From: Roseivirga sp.
GTDB taxonomy: Bacteria > Bacteroidota > Bacteroidia > Cytophagales > Cyclobacteriaceae
Length of the DNA stretch: 64,000 nucleotides
NCBI GenBank assembly: GCA_021404565.1
Contig: JAAWWF010000026.1
Location: 372,001 to 436,000 of the forward strand
Reading direction: 5' to 3'
The notes below the pieces were generated by a model, which was not told the origin of the DNA, did no database searches, and was given only the letters and a program-made list of their open reading frames with translations. Shown in pieces: positions 50,423-60,600 of this stretch (position 1 is its first letter; every line of letters begins with the position of its first letter). The translations under genes and the position numbers were made by a program.

Positions 50423-51913
50423 CTATTGTGCCCTGAATCCGGCAGCGATTTTATGTCTTCTTTTAATAAAGGCCTCAGTCAGCAGGCCTAGTACATATTT
50501 GTGAAAGGCGAAGCCTATAATGCCCCCGACTCCCACAGCCATGATGCCATAATTTTCATACCCGGCAAGGGTGAATGGCAGGTATAGCACATAGGGCAGG
50601 AGCAATACGGGAATGCCTATCAGCCATTGGGCTGCGCCCATTCCTTCGTAGTTAAAGGCAGCTCCCCGGTTTAAATCAATCTTTTTTGGATTGAACATGG
50701 ACAACCGCATGACAATGGGAATATTGATGCCTATGTTGAAAAGGCATGCGGCAAAGTTGATTGCCACGATCTTCCAACCAAAGTATACATAACCGATAGA
50801 AAGTACGAAGGCGATGCAGGAAACCGCTACAAAAAGCCAATACTTCGATTCCAGATATTGTCTGAAGCTTACATTTCTGGTGAGCAGAAAATCAAAATCA
50901 CCACTTTGCCAGCTTAGTAAAAACTGTCCGTGATTGATGAAAAAGGCACCTGTGACGAAGATACCGGCAAAAATGAAAATGAATGACATTTCGGTGAAGT
51001 CGTCCTGTGTATAGAAAAAGAGTCCATACAACAGCAAAATTCCACTGAAAACCAGTGTCATCCTTGGTCGCTTATGTCTCAATATCATCTTGAGCTCCAG
51101 GGCTACCATCTCACCGATCTTACCAAAGCGTCTGAGAAAGGCAAAATCTCCTGAGAATTTAGACCTGGAGGCCTTCCTGGAGGATATTTCGTCAGGATAG
51201 GTATTGTTTTTCAGATAAAGAAAATTGAGCTGGTAAAAGCCAATGGCTAGTACTACGGGTATGAGCGACAGAGCCGGAACCTCCAGAAACTGTGCGAAAA
51301 TCCAGACTGAAACGGCACTGAATTCGAAAATGTTAAAGTACTCTACGATAGTCACTCCCAGCATTACAGAGATCAGTATCAGCATAAGATTGGGCTGATC
51401 GTTGAGTTTCTTTTTGAAGTAAATACCCAGAAAGTGATTGAATAGCGACAATCCAAAAACCGCAGCTGTCCACCCGAAGAAGGCTCCTATACCCATTTCA
51501 GGGTAGACAACGATGAGACCAAAAGGAATGAGCAGTAAAAGTGAGAGCAGGTTGAATACACTGACCATGCTTTTTCGTAACATGAAGTGTATGATTTTAC
51601 CCTTCTTCAGGGGTAAATGCAGGTAGGGCTGGATAAAAAGTACCGGTGTATTCTGCAGAAAAAAACGGATGATAAACTCAAACCCGAAGTAGTAGACCAA
51701 AAACCTGGTGATGATCTCTATTCGGCCTGAGCCGGGAAAAAACTCTCCTTCGAGCCCATCTGCCACCTTGTGGAGAAATACCCCCAGCAATAGCATATAT
51801 ATCACCATCATCAGCCCAAAGAGGCCTAACATAAGGTTGGTAATAAGGCTCTTGGCCCATACAGGAGAGCGTCTGACCTGCAGAAACCCATGGGATAAGA
51901 AGTCTTTGATCAT
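50423..51913 (-). CDS. DUF5687 ABC transporter permease
   Basis: I start at the ATG at 51913 (MIKDFLSHGFLQVRRSPVWAKS), which is the family's usual N-terminus. Nine codons upstream are open but not needed. The protein has ~11 membrane spans in ~496 residues, with FLRRFGKIGEMVALELKMILRHKRPR in the central cytoplasmic loop as expected for DUF5687. It should form the channel for the ATPase encoded 6 bp downstream. The cargo is unknown. The 5' end (51913) lies 8 bp before the stop of the M28 gene upstream, so the three genes are probably one operon. Confidence 0.88.
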   Translation of the reverse strand: MIKDFLSHGFLQVRRSPVWAKSLITNLMLGLFGLMMVIYMLLLGVFLHKVADGLEGEFFPGSGRIEIITRFLVYYFGFEFIIRFFLQNTPVLFIQPYLHLPLKKGKIIHFMLRKSMVSVFNLLSLLLLIPFGLIVVYPEMGIGAFFGWTAAVFGLSLFNHFLGIYFKKKLNDQPNLMLILISVMLGVTIVEYFNIFEFSAVSVWIFAQFLEVPALSLIPVVLAIGFYQLNFLYLKNNTYPDEISSRKASRSKFSGDFAFLRRFGKIGEMVALELKMILRHKRPRMTLVFSGILLLYGLFFYTQDDFTEMSFIFIFAGIFVTGAFFINHGQFLLSWQSGDFDFLLTRNVSFRQYLESKYWLFVAVSCIAFVLSIGYVYFGWKIVAINFAACLFNIGINIPIVMRLSMFNPKKIDLNRGAAFNYEGMGAAQWLIGIPVLLLPYVLYLPFTLAGYENYGIMAVGVGGIIGFAFHKYVLGLLTEAFIKRRHKIAAGFRAQ

Positions 51914-51920
51914 ATAAACT

Positions 51921-52823
51921 CTAGTTGATGGCCTTGTCAAGCGCGAGAACGCAGGACAGAATGGCCTCGGTTGATTTCAGGTAAAAGGCCTGGTTAATAT
52001 TTTCAAAAGTATCGGTGTCTTTATGGTAATTCTCATGATCTTCTACACCAAAGTATACAAAGGGAATCCCCTTGGCATGGAATGCAGCGTGGTCTGAAGA
52101 GTTCGTCCAGTCATTATAACCCAGGTCGGGTGTATCATGTCCGAAAAGCAATCGCAAAGGCGCTGTTTTCACTCCTTCCAGAATCGCTTTGAATCTTGGC
52201 GTGTGGTGTGTTCCTGCCACGTATAGTTCGTTTTTATCATTTTTACTGATCATGTCCATATTCACATTGAGTACAACCAGTTCCATTGGCACATTTGGAT
52301 CCTCAACAAAAGCCCTGGCTCCTCTAAGCCCCATCTCCTCAGCATCCAACGCGGCAAACACGATGGTATGGTTGGGCTTATTGTTCTTAAAATACTCCGC
52401 CATGGCCAGCAATGCTGCCACGCCTGAAGCATTATCATCTGCTCCGTTATAAATTTTGTCATCAATCACACCCAGGTGATCATAATGTGCCGTAATTACG
52501 ATCGCTTTCTGCTGGCGTCCACGAACATAAGCCACCACGTTTTCGCCTTGAATAGTATCATTGCTATTATTCACAAAGCTGAATGGATGCCTGTATCCTT
52601 TATTCAGGCTTTTGGCCTTCATGGTAGTAAACTGCCTGATAATAAATCTCCTGGCAGCTTCTGCCCCTTTAGTCCCGGTTTTTCTGCCCTGAGCCGCATC
52701 ATGACTGAGTTTTCTGAAGTCTTCCAGCATGTACTGAGCATCGAGTCTTTCCTGTGTCTGAGCTACACCAGCCGTAGAAAGGCACAGGAATAAGATGATT
52801 GATGAGAGAAAGTGCTTTTTCAC
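51921..52823 (-). CDS. Secreted M28-family metallopeptidase (aminopeptidase-like)
   Basis: I choose a GTG start at 52823 because it gives a signal peptide beginning VKKHFLSSIILFLCL with cleavage near GVAQTQ. An upstream ATG (52865) would add 14 polar residues that spoil it. The zinc-dependent catalytic domain shows VITAHYDHLGV, then NGADDNASGVAALLAMAEYF, ALDAEEMGLRGA and a final His in SSDHAAFHAKGIPFVYFG. This is the M28 pattern with both zinc ligand sets. It removes N-terminal residues or small peptides outside the cytoplasm. It lies upstream of and in line with the ABC transporter genes. Confidence 0.9.
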   Translation of the reverse strand: MKKHFLSSIILFLCLSTAGVAQTQERLDAQYMLEDFRKLSHDAAQGRKTGTKGAEAARRFIIRQFTTMKAKSLNKGYRHPFSFVNNSNDTIQGENVVAYVRGRQQKAIVITAHYDHLGVIDDKIYNGADDNASGVAALLAMAEYFKNNKPNHTIVFAALDAEEMGLRGARAFVEDPNVPMELVVLNVNMDMISKNDKNELYVAGTHHTPRFKAILEGVKTAPLRLLFGHDTPDLGYNDWTNSSDHAAFHAKGIPFVYFGVEDHENYHKDTDTFENINQAFYLKSTEAILSCVLALDKAIN

Positions 52824-52912
52824 TTTGAATTGGTTAGTTTCGAAATTTGGTTGAGTTAAGGCCAATAATCCCGGCCTTTAGCTGTTAAACTTAATGAATA
52901 GAATAGTAAGTT

Positions 52913-53977
52913 TTGTCTACTCACATTCATAAAATTTTCATCGCAACCCTCTGTTTGTTAGTGTTTAACACCTTGCAAATGGCGGGCCAGTCTGGTTTAT
53001 CAGCTTATTTGGACAAATTAGAGCTCAATCAAGCCCTGGATCCACCTCAAGATATACTGAGTAGTAAATCTTTGGTACTGATTTCTGCACCAGTGGAAGC
53101 TGCTCCCGGTGAATGGAAAAAAAGAGCAGAAGAAATGCAGGCCTTTTTTGGAGAGGCAGGAATAGATGCAGTGGCCTATTTTAATCTGAATAGAAAATTC
53201 ACCATCCCGGGTTTTGAGGCAGAAGTTCCTAAAATTATAGCCGATCGAAAAATTACAAACCTGATTTTTCTGATCGTAGGAGACGAAGAGCAGGAATCCA
53301 TCATAGGTTTTGGTCCCTATAACGGAAAGCCCGGTTTATACGATCGGAGTACACCTTTCTGGGCGCGCAGCTTTACTGATATGGAGACAGTGTTTGAAGA
53401 GATGTCTTTGCGTTTCAAGACGGGAGCTTTTCCAAGAACGAATTTGCTTGTAAATGACAGTCCGGAGTTTTTTGACTTCACCAGGCCCCCTTTCACTGCC
53501 AATTATGCCTCTTTTCCCCCTGAGCTTGGCAAAAAAATAATCGGTATCCCCATGCTCAGGTCGCAATCAGCGGCACCAGGAGCCCAGCTGCTTACAGCAA
53601 ATGTTTTTGATGACTCTGCCGAACCAGGTCTGACCTTTGAAGAAAGAAATGGTGCTCTTGGTGCAGTAGTGCTGGATAGCCTGATGGAAATGCGCAGAAT
53701 TGATCTTACAGGTACCACGGAGGCCCTGCTAAGAAGAGATGGGGTGACCCACCTGCTCTACTATGTGGCTGGAGACAGCGAATATGTCTACAACCTTTTC
53801 CGCTTCAAGGGAAGAGAAGATGTGCCCGCCAGCTTCCTGGTCAAGTTCTTTTTAAAAGACCTGCGAAACCAAAATATTTTCCTTGGCAGAAGCTGGGATG
53901 CCAACTCAGACTGGCAATCGGCACTTGACTCCTTTATGGCTCAAATTGAGAAAGAGTTGGTCAATCAGGCTAATTAA
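52913..53977 (+). CDS. Exported protein of unknown function
   Basis: 354 residues with a signal peptide (start TTG at 52913; cleavage near QMAGQSG). No clear ATG is close, so TTG is my best start. The mature part shows an alpha/beta arrangement: LVLISAPVEAAPGEWKKR near residue 50, ITNLIFLIVGDEEQESIIG near 110, and ASFLVKFFLKDLRNQNIFLGRSW near the end. The first half has a loose resemblance to Rossmann-like folds. I do not recognise the family. It is co-oriented with the M28 gene that follows, with an 80-bp gap. Confidence 0.6.
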   Translation: MSTHIHKIFIATLCLLVFNTLQMAGQSGLSAYLDKLELNQALDPPQDILSSKSLVLISAPVEAAPGEWKKRAEEMQAFFGEAGIDAVAYFNLNRKFTIPGFEAEVPKIIADRKITNLIFLIVGDEEQESIIGFGPYNGKPGLYDRSTPFWARSFTDMETVFEEMSLRFKTGAFPRTNLLVNDSPEFFDFTRPPFTANYASFPPELGKKIIGIPMLRSQSAAPGAQLLTANVFDDSAEPGLTFEERNGALGAVVLDSLMEMRRIDLTGTTEALLRRDGVTHLLYYVAGDSEYVYNLFRFKGREDVPASFLVKFFLKDLRNQNIFLGRSWDANSDWQSALDSFMAQIEKELVNQAN

Positions 53978-54056
53978 TCCCTTCTATTAGCCTTATACAT
54001 ATTTTTAGGTCGCCCTTTGACCACCAATCCCTATATTCTTGAAATTTTTTGAAGCT

Positions 54057-55595
54057 ATGAGAAAGAAACTATCTATAGTGGCGATTGCCTTATTTACAGT
54101 CAGCCAGGCAATGGCCTTCCAGAATGCCGGAGTGGACTATGAGGGCATCTACAAAATAAAAGATGAGGGTTTTAATAACTCAGAGGTGATGGACATCGCC
54201 TGGAACCTGACAGACCGCATTGGCCCACGCCTTACCGGTTCCACTGGTCTTAAGAATGCTTATAACTGGACCTCGCAACAATTTAAGGACTGGGGCCTCA
54301 CCAATGTAAAAGTGCTTCCCTGGGGAGAATTTGGCAAAGGTTGGGATGTAGAGAAGTCTTATGTGGCGATGAAGGCTCCGTATTACCAGGCAATTATCGG
54401 TATACCGAAAGCCTGGACCCCCGGTACGAATGGACTGATTTCGGCTGAGGTGGTTTATGTAAATATTCAGGAAGAAGCCGATCTTTCTAAGTTCAAGGGA
54501 AAGCTTGGGGGAAAAGTGGTAATGCTACCAACTACCATTGAAGCCACAACCACCTTTGAGGCAGATGCCCGTAGGTTTACCGATGAAGAGCTGGAGGGTA
54601 TGACCAGCCGCAGAGTAAGCGGAGCAGGAAATTTCACTACAAGAAGAATTTCGGAATTCAGAAGGCGTGCTGCCCTGAGAAATGCGGCCTATGCCATGTT
54701 TAAAGATGAAGGCGCTTTGATGGTGCTTAATACACACAGAGGAGGAGGTCAGGGTACTTTCTTTACTTCTAACGGTGCCCGCAGAGATCCAAATCCATTA
54801 CCAGAAATGGAGATTGCCCCTGAGCACTATAACCGCATGGTAAGGCTAGCCACTAAAGGCGAGAAGGTGATGATAGAAGCAGATACGAAAACCCGCTTTT
54901 TGGAAGATGACCTGAAGGGTTACAATGTAGTAGCTGAGATTGAAGGTTCTGACCCAAACCTGAAAGATGAGGTAGTGATGCTGGGTGCCCACCTTGATTC
55001 ATGGTTTGCGGGTACAGGTGCTACCGACAATGCGGCAGGTTCTGCTGCCATGATGGAGGCAATCAGAATCTTGAAGGAATCTGGTGTAAAGCTTAAGCGT
55101 ACTGTAAGAATTGCCCTTTGGAGTGGTGAAGAGCAGGGGATTTACGGATCCAGAAACTACGTGCAGAATACCTTTATGAAGAACAAAAAGCCAAGCAAGG
55201 CACATGAAAAGCTTTCAGCTTACTATAACATGGATAATGGAACTGGTGCCATTCGCGGGATTTACCTGCAGAGCAATGAAGCCGCCAGACCTTTATTTGA
55301 AGAGTGGTTCAGACCTTTTCATGAGCTGGATGCCAAGACCATCACCTCCAGGAACACGAGCGGCACCGACCACCTGGCATTTGATGGAGTAGGCCTTCCC
55401 GGTTTTCAGTTTATTCAGGATCCTATCGACTACAGAACCCGAACGCATCATACAAACATGGATATGTTTGAGCGTCTTCAGGCGGCTGACCTTAGAAAAA
55501 ATGCAGTGATCATTGCTGCTATGGTAATGCAGACGGCCAATATGGATCAGAAAATGCCAAGGAAACCCAAAGATTTTGACGCACTGGGTCGTTAA
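54057..55595 (+). CDS. Secreted M28-family peptidase
   Basis: 512 residues from the ATG at 54057 (MRKKLSIVAIALFTVSQAMA, signal cleavage near AFQ). An upstream in-frame TTG at 54039 is less likely. The PA-type insert and the M28 zinc sites are visible: MLGAHLDSWFAGTGATDNAAGSAAMMEA, ALWSGEEQGIYGSRNYV and TSGTDHLAFDGVGLPGFQFIQD, and the final HHTNMD helps complete the site. It acts as an extracellular or periplasmic aminopeptidase or carboxypeptidase, common in protein-degrading Bacteroidota. A good terminator follows directly. Confidence 0.93.
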   Translation: MRKKLSIVAIALFTVSQAMAFQNAGVDYEGIYKIKDEGFNNSEVMDIAWNLTDRIGPRLTGSTGLKNAYNWTSQQFKDWGLTNVKVLPWGEFGKGWDVEKSYVAMKAPYYQAIIGIPKAWTPGTNGLISAEVVYVNIQEEADLSKFKGKLGGKVVMLPTTIEATTTFEADARRFTDEELEGMTSRRVSGAGNFTTRRISEFRRRAALRNAAYAMFKDEGALMVLNTHRGGGQGTFFTSNGARRDPNPLPEMEIAPEHYNRMVRLATKGEKVMIEADTKTRFLEDDLKGYNVVAEIEGSDPNLKDEVVMLGAHLDSWFAGTGATDNAAGSAAMMEAIRILKESGVKLKRTVRIALWSGEEQGIYGSRNYVQNTFMKNKKPSKAHEKLSAYYNMDNGTGAIRGIYLQSNEAARPLFEEWFRPFHELDAKTITSRNTSGTDHLAFDGVGLPGFQFIQDPIDYRTRTHHTNMDMFERLQAADLRKNAVIIAAMVMQTANMDQKMPRKPKDFDALGR

Positions 55596-55616
55596 TATTA
55601 CCCGGAAAATATAGGG

Positions 55617-55647
55617 AGCTCCTGCTGATAAGGCGGGAGCTTTTTTT
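55617..55647 (+). terminator. Rho-independent terminator after the M28 peptidase
   Basis: AGCTCCTGC pairs with GCGGGAGCT around a seven-base loop and is followed by TTTTTTT at 55641-55647. It lies 22 bp after the peptidase stop and overlaps by one or two bases the end of the convergent yjjX gene. Confidence 0.85.
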
Positions 55648-56176
55648 ATGGATAAAGCCCTTCGTTCAGAAAAGGAATCAGGGCCAATATCACGGCTGGT
55701 TCGTAGTAGCTTACCCGATCGATCAAGTCGTTGGTGAGAATCCCTACCGCTCCGTTTTTCTGCTTTGAATTATCGCGCTTGAAAACTACATCATCTGCAT
55801 GGCCCAGTTCCATGCCCTGATCAATCAATTCTACTACGGCAGGAGGGAGCTGAAAGCTGGCTGTTCTGGCCTTCCCGCTTTTATCAGAAGACATCACCAC
55901 TACCCAGGCAAAGGCTTCCATTTCAGAACCGTTTTTTTGAATGCCTCCTTCTACACCAGCCCAAAAATCAGCTTCGGGCTGAGCCTTACTGGCGTTAATG
56001 GCCCGGTTGCGCGCCCCGGCATAGGTCTCCTCATCTGTCATAGGCTGCTCGCTCACACCGGATGGTACACTGATACCTGTAAAATGGAAATCCTGTTGGG
56101 GAAATACCTTTTCAAAAGCCTGTTTGACACATTGGATTTTCACAGGGTTTTTTGAGGCAATGATTACTTGTTTCAT
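55646..56176 (-). CDS. yjjX: Inosine/xanthosine triphosphatase (YjjX family)
   Basis: 176 residues. The start KQVIIASKNPVKIQCVKQAFEKVFP and the SGVSEQPMTDEETYAGARNRA loop are YjjX signatures. ADFWAGVEGGIQ and MEAFAWVVV lie in the substrate pocket. The enzyme hydrolyses non-canonical ITP/XTP and so keeps them out of DNA and RNA. The start overlaps the TPR gene's stop by 4 bp, so the two are in one operon. The 3' end meets the terminator of the convergent peptidase gene. Confidence 0.93.
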   Translation of the reverse strand: MKQVIIASKNPVKIQCVKQAFEKVFPQQDFHFTGISVPSGVSEQPMTDEETYAGARNRAINASKAQPEADFWAGVEGGIQKNGSEMEAFAWVVVMSSDKSGKARTASFQLPPAVVELIDQGMELGHADDVVFKRDNSKQKNGAVGILTNDLIDRVSYYEPAVILALIPFLNEGLYP

Positions 56177-57354
56177 CGATTATTCAGAAGGGCTAATTTC
56201 TCGTCTAATTTAAGCCTTTGGTAAAATGCCCGGAGCGCCTTAAGAGCATCTTTATCATTCGGGTTTATGGACAAGGCTCTTTCCATATAGGGTAGTGCTT
56301 TACGGGTCCATTTATGACCCAACTCTTCTGTCTCCTTGCCACTGATCTGATACTCTTCCTCGTTGAGCAGGTTGGCTCTCACATAGTAGCGATTGGCCCG
56401 CTCATTGATCATTACAGCATAGTTATGGTTCGCCTTAAAGTGAGTAGGAAAAGCCTCTATAAACAGCTCATAGTCTATTGAGGCCAGGTCGAAGTACTCA
56501 ATCGATCTTTCCGGGCGACCATTCATATATGCCTCCCGAAACATGCGGTCATAAAGGTCGGCCTTGAGCAGCCGAAGGTCATGAGCCTTTGGGTTTCGAT
56601 TTACTACTGTTTTCAGTCGCGATTCAGCTTCTTCAAAGCGCCCCTGACGTACAAGTATCCGACTCTCCTCTATGATGTAGGGAACATGATCGGGGTAATT
56701 AAAAATAGCATCTTCTACCACATCCAGCTGGGTCTCCAAAGTACTTCTTTTGGCCTGATGACAAATGATCATAGAGCGATAAACGTTTCTGCTTAGAGGA
56801 GTAAGCTTCTTCATGGCCGTATAGTTGTCTATCGCAACCTGGTAAAAGCCGGCTTGCTGAGCGCTCACACCGGCATAAAGGAGTGCCGTGGTATCCCGGG
56901 GCTGCACTATCTTGGCAATATCAAACGACCTGACCGCCTCAGGGTATTTCTGGTTTTGAAAGTGATCGTAGCCCTTATTCATACTCTCGGCCCACAGCAA
57001 TTGCTTTTGATTGTTGGCCAGAATAAACAGGTTATTACCTCGGCCCGTCAAGCTTTGTGTTTTGTCATAGGCTTCTATGATCTGATTTACAAACTGGTCT
57101 ATCCTGACTTTGAACTTGTCCAGATCCGGAGCGTCATTTTTTAGTATCTCATGATAAATACGCCCTTTAGTATACCATGCACGCGCATTTTCGGCCATTT
57201 CAGGCTTGAGAAAAACCTCATCTATGGCTTCCTTGGCTTCATGATAATTCTTATCATTTAAGAAACTATTGGCAACAGAAATCAGGTCCTGAGGATACCC
57301 AGAGTTAAATAGTGTGGTGAGAAGTATGGCTATGACGTACCGCAAGGTTTTCAC
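56173..57354 (-). CDS. Exported TPR-repeat protein
   Basis: 393 residues with a signal sequence (cleavage near SGYPQDL). TPR-like helix pairs occur throughout, for instance YHEAKEAIDEVFLKPEMA (~35), KYPEAVRSFDIAKIVQP (~135), GFYQVAIDNYTAMKKLTP (~170) and ERALSINPNDKDALKALRAFYQ near the end. It most likely scaffolds protein complexes in the periplasm or at the outer membrane. It is the first gene of a two-gene operon with yjjX, with a 4-bp overlap. Confidence 0.78.
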   Translation of the reverse strand: MKTLRYVIAILLTTLFNSGYPQDLISVANSFLNDKNYHEAKEAIDEVFLKPEMAENARAWYTKGRIYHEILKNDAPDLDKFKVRIDQFVNQIIEAYDKTQSLTGRGNNLFILANNQKQLLWAESMNKGYDHFQNQKYPEAVRSFDIAKIVQPRDTTALLYAGVSAQQAGFYQVAIDNYTAMKKLTPLSRNVYRSMIICHQAKRSTLETQLDVVEDAIFNYPDHVPYIIEESRILVRQGRFEEAESRLKTVVNRNPKAHDLRLLKADLYDRMFREAYMNGRPERSIEYFDLASIDYELFIEAFPTHFKANHNYAVMINERANRYYVRANLLNEEEYQISGKETEELGHKWTRKALPYMERALSINPNDKDALKALRAFYQRLKLDEKLALLNNR

Positions 57355-57562
57355 TTTGCTTCAAGCAAATTAATAAAATTAGGAAGATTTTGAGGTATTG
57401 TTGAGGTAGTATTAAGTCGAAGATACAATGCTTTTTTCAACAAACACATACATTATTCTGTTGATCACATAATATTTTCCGCAGGAATGCGTTCGCAAAG
57501 GCTTTGGGAAAAAGAACCATTGTCAAAAGACGATTGTCAATTGAAATCATGATATGGGTTAT

Positions 57563-57595
57563 AAAAAAAGGAGGCTATTCCATCGAATAACCCCC
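57563..57595 (-). terminator. Terminator downstream of the sortilin-like gene
   Basis: On the minus strand GGGGGTTATTC pairs with GAATAGCCTCC, 11 bp with two G-U, around GATG. It is followed by TTTTTTT. It lies 34 bp past the stop at 57629 and is among the strongest hairpins in the window. Confidence 0.85.
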
Positions 57596-57628
57596 TGATC
57601 CATATGTATCCATACGCTATTTTGATCT

Positions 57629-60600
57629 CTATTCTTTTCTCCAGTCAGGAAGTCGGCCTGGGGTTAATGGAGCGCCCATTTGACCAAGTTTATTGTCCAT
57701 GCTTCTGAAGTCGCTCATCAGTGCTTTGACTGCGGAGAGTATCGGGCCAAACTCGTCAGCCGCAATGTCATAGCCGGTCAGTGAGGTTCCGGTTACATTG
57801 GAGGTAGATCCAAATACATCGAAAATGGCATTTTGAGCCCTCTGACTTGTGCTGTATTCTCCGTCAATGTCCAGTCGGTTATAGTCCCGATCTCCGCTAA
57901 GCTGAATGTTCACTGCTCTTACCTTAGCTTCCAGGCCTCGCACCTCTTTCATAAGGTTATTGGCCTCTGCAGCGGGGAAGGCTTTGGTGGCGGCTTTGTA
58001 AGCTCCAAGTTTGGTGTTCATTTGATTAATGGCATTGCGGGTGGCTCCCACAGCGTTCATCAGCTTTACAGCCTTTTTCTTAAAGTCAGCCATGGCCGTC
58101 CAACTGTCTGCCGGGATGGTACGATTGTCCAGATCGCGAACCTTGAATGAAACCGGGCCAGCCAGCTCACTCAACTCGCCTTTGATGTTTTGCGAAAGTG
58201 AAACGGTATAGTTACCGGGAACCACATAGACATTAGAAGAAGGCAGGCTTGAGGTTTCGCTGGCCTGTCTGCCCGAAACCGTTCCGACACCAGCATAGGT
58301 CAGATCCCAGTTAATGCGGTTCATTCCCTTTTTCATAGAGCTGCGCAGCTCAGAGACGATATCCCCCCGCTGATCCTTAATGGTAAAGATCAGATAAGAA
58401 GGCAATTCACTGTCTTCCGCTTTGATCTGTTCCACGGTGGGGTAAGGAATGGCATCTCCGTTTTTGAAGGCTTCTTTCTCTTTTTTGGTACGTTCTGATT
58501 TCAGGCTCGTCACTCCATCTTTTACCCAATAGGTAAAGGTGGCACCGCTGGCGGGATTAGGGGCAGCAAAGAACATTTCTCCCTGAAATCCTTTTTCCCG
58601 GCTTCCCAAAGAGCCTAAGGGTAACCATTTGTTAAAAATAATGGCCTCTTTCACTGCGAAGATATGACCAGCCTTATCTGTGGTAGCCGGAACCAGCTCT
58701 CTGAGTGGTGCATAATTATCCATCACATAGAAGCCTCTGCCAAAGGTACCCAGCACCAGGTCATTTTCTCTTTCCTGGATGGCCATATCACGCACATTGA
58801 TGGTGGGCAGACCTGCGCTGAATTTCTTCCAGTTCTGGCCTTCGTTCACAGATACATAAACACCATATTCTGTTCCTGCAAAGAGAATATTGGCATTCAC
58901 ATGATCCTGCTCCAGTGCATACACAGCTCCGGTAGGGAGATTTGATGATATGTTGGTCCAGGTACGACCCATGTCATTACTCTTGTATACATAGGGTGTG
59001 AAATCGCCACTCTTGTGATTGTTAAAAGCAGCATACACAACATTCTCATCATGCTTTGAAGCGATTAGGTCATACACGTAGGTGGTTGCCGGTACACCGG
59101 TAAAGCTATTGATCTGGCGCCAGTTTTGACCACCATCTTCTGTAATGCTGATTTGTCCATCGTCACTGCCTACATAAATCAACCCTTTTTTGATACGAGA
59201 TTCATCCAGGGATACACCAGCTCCATAGCGTGAGGTGCTGCCATTTTTGGCTACGGCATCCATTGGCCATATTTTGCCCATGATAGGCAGGGTATTTCTG
59301 TCGATATCCTGATCGAGCTCACCGCTGATTACCGTCCAGGAATCTCCGCGATCGGTACTGCGGAAAAGCTTATTGGCAGCGTAGTAAAGTGTTTTATGAT
59401 CATGAGGGCTTACCATGAGAGGCGAGTCCCAGTTAAAGTTGTAGGCTCTTTCTCCCTTTCCGGGCTTTGGCTGAATAGAGACATTTTCACCGCTTTGTCG
59501 GTCGAAACGGGTCAGGCCGCCATTCTGATATTGTGCGTAAACAATATTATCGTCCACCGGATCGGGAACGGATTCAAAACCATCGCCACCTTGTGTTACA
59601 ATCCAGTCGCTACTAACGATACCATGGTTACTAATGGTCTGTGAAGGTCCGTGAAGGCTGTAATTATCCTGCGTTCCTCCCATTACATTGTAAAACGGTT
59701 CTGCATTATCCACGGAAACCTTATAGAACTGTGTAACAGGCAGGTTGGTAAAGAACTTCCAGTTTTGGCCCTGATCGAAAGACTCATAAACGCCACCATC
59801 ACAGCCCTGGCGGATATGATGATTGTTGGCAGGGTTGATCCACATGGCGTGATTATCCCAGTGCTTGCTCTTCTCTCCCAGGTTGTTGAATGTTTTACCA
59901 CCATCTACAGTTACCTGTGTGAAGGTGTTGAGCAGGTACACTCGATTTACATCCACCGGATCGGCTACAAGTTCCTGATAGTAATTACCGCTTGAAGAGG
60001 TGCTGCTCATTTTCTGCCATGAGGCACCCCGGTTTGTACTTTTATAAAAACCTCCCTGACCGCGCTTGGCTTCCACTACTGCATAGATTACTTCCGGGTC
60101 AACAGGTGAAATGGCCATTCCGATTCGGCCCTTATCGCCACCGGGGAGTCCTTTGTTGATTTTTGTCCAGCTTTCACCCGCATCGGTTGATTTGTAAACA
60201 CCTGACTCAGGCCCACCTCCCAGGTAGGTCCATTGTCTTCTTCTGCGCTGATGCGCGGTAGCATAAAGAATATCCGGGTTACGAGGGTCAAAGTGTACTT
60301 CGTTCACTCCCGTATGCTCACTTATTTCTAATGACTTTGTCCAGGTGGCACCACCATCGGTAGTCTTGAAGAGGCCTCTGTCTCCGCCTGCACTCCAAAG
60401 TGGGCCAACAGCAGCAACATAAACTACATCTGAGTTGCGAGGGTCTATTTTAATCATTCCGATATGTTCGGATTTACCCAGGCCCACTTTTTTAAAACTG
60501 GCACCTCCATCATTGGACTTATAAAGTCCATCGCCATAAGAGACACTACGCTGGTTATTGTTTTCTCCTGTACCCACCCAGATCACGTTGTGGTTGTTGG

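Noticed and set aside
52857-52881. Hairpin AAGGCC/GGCCTT as a terminator
   Set aside because: It lies between divergent gene starts and no T run follows, so it is more likely chance or a regulatory palindrome.
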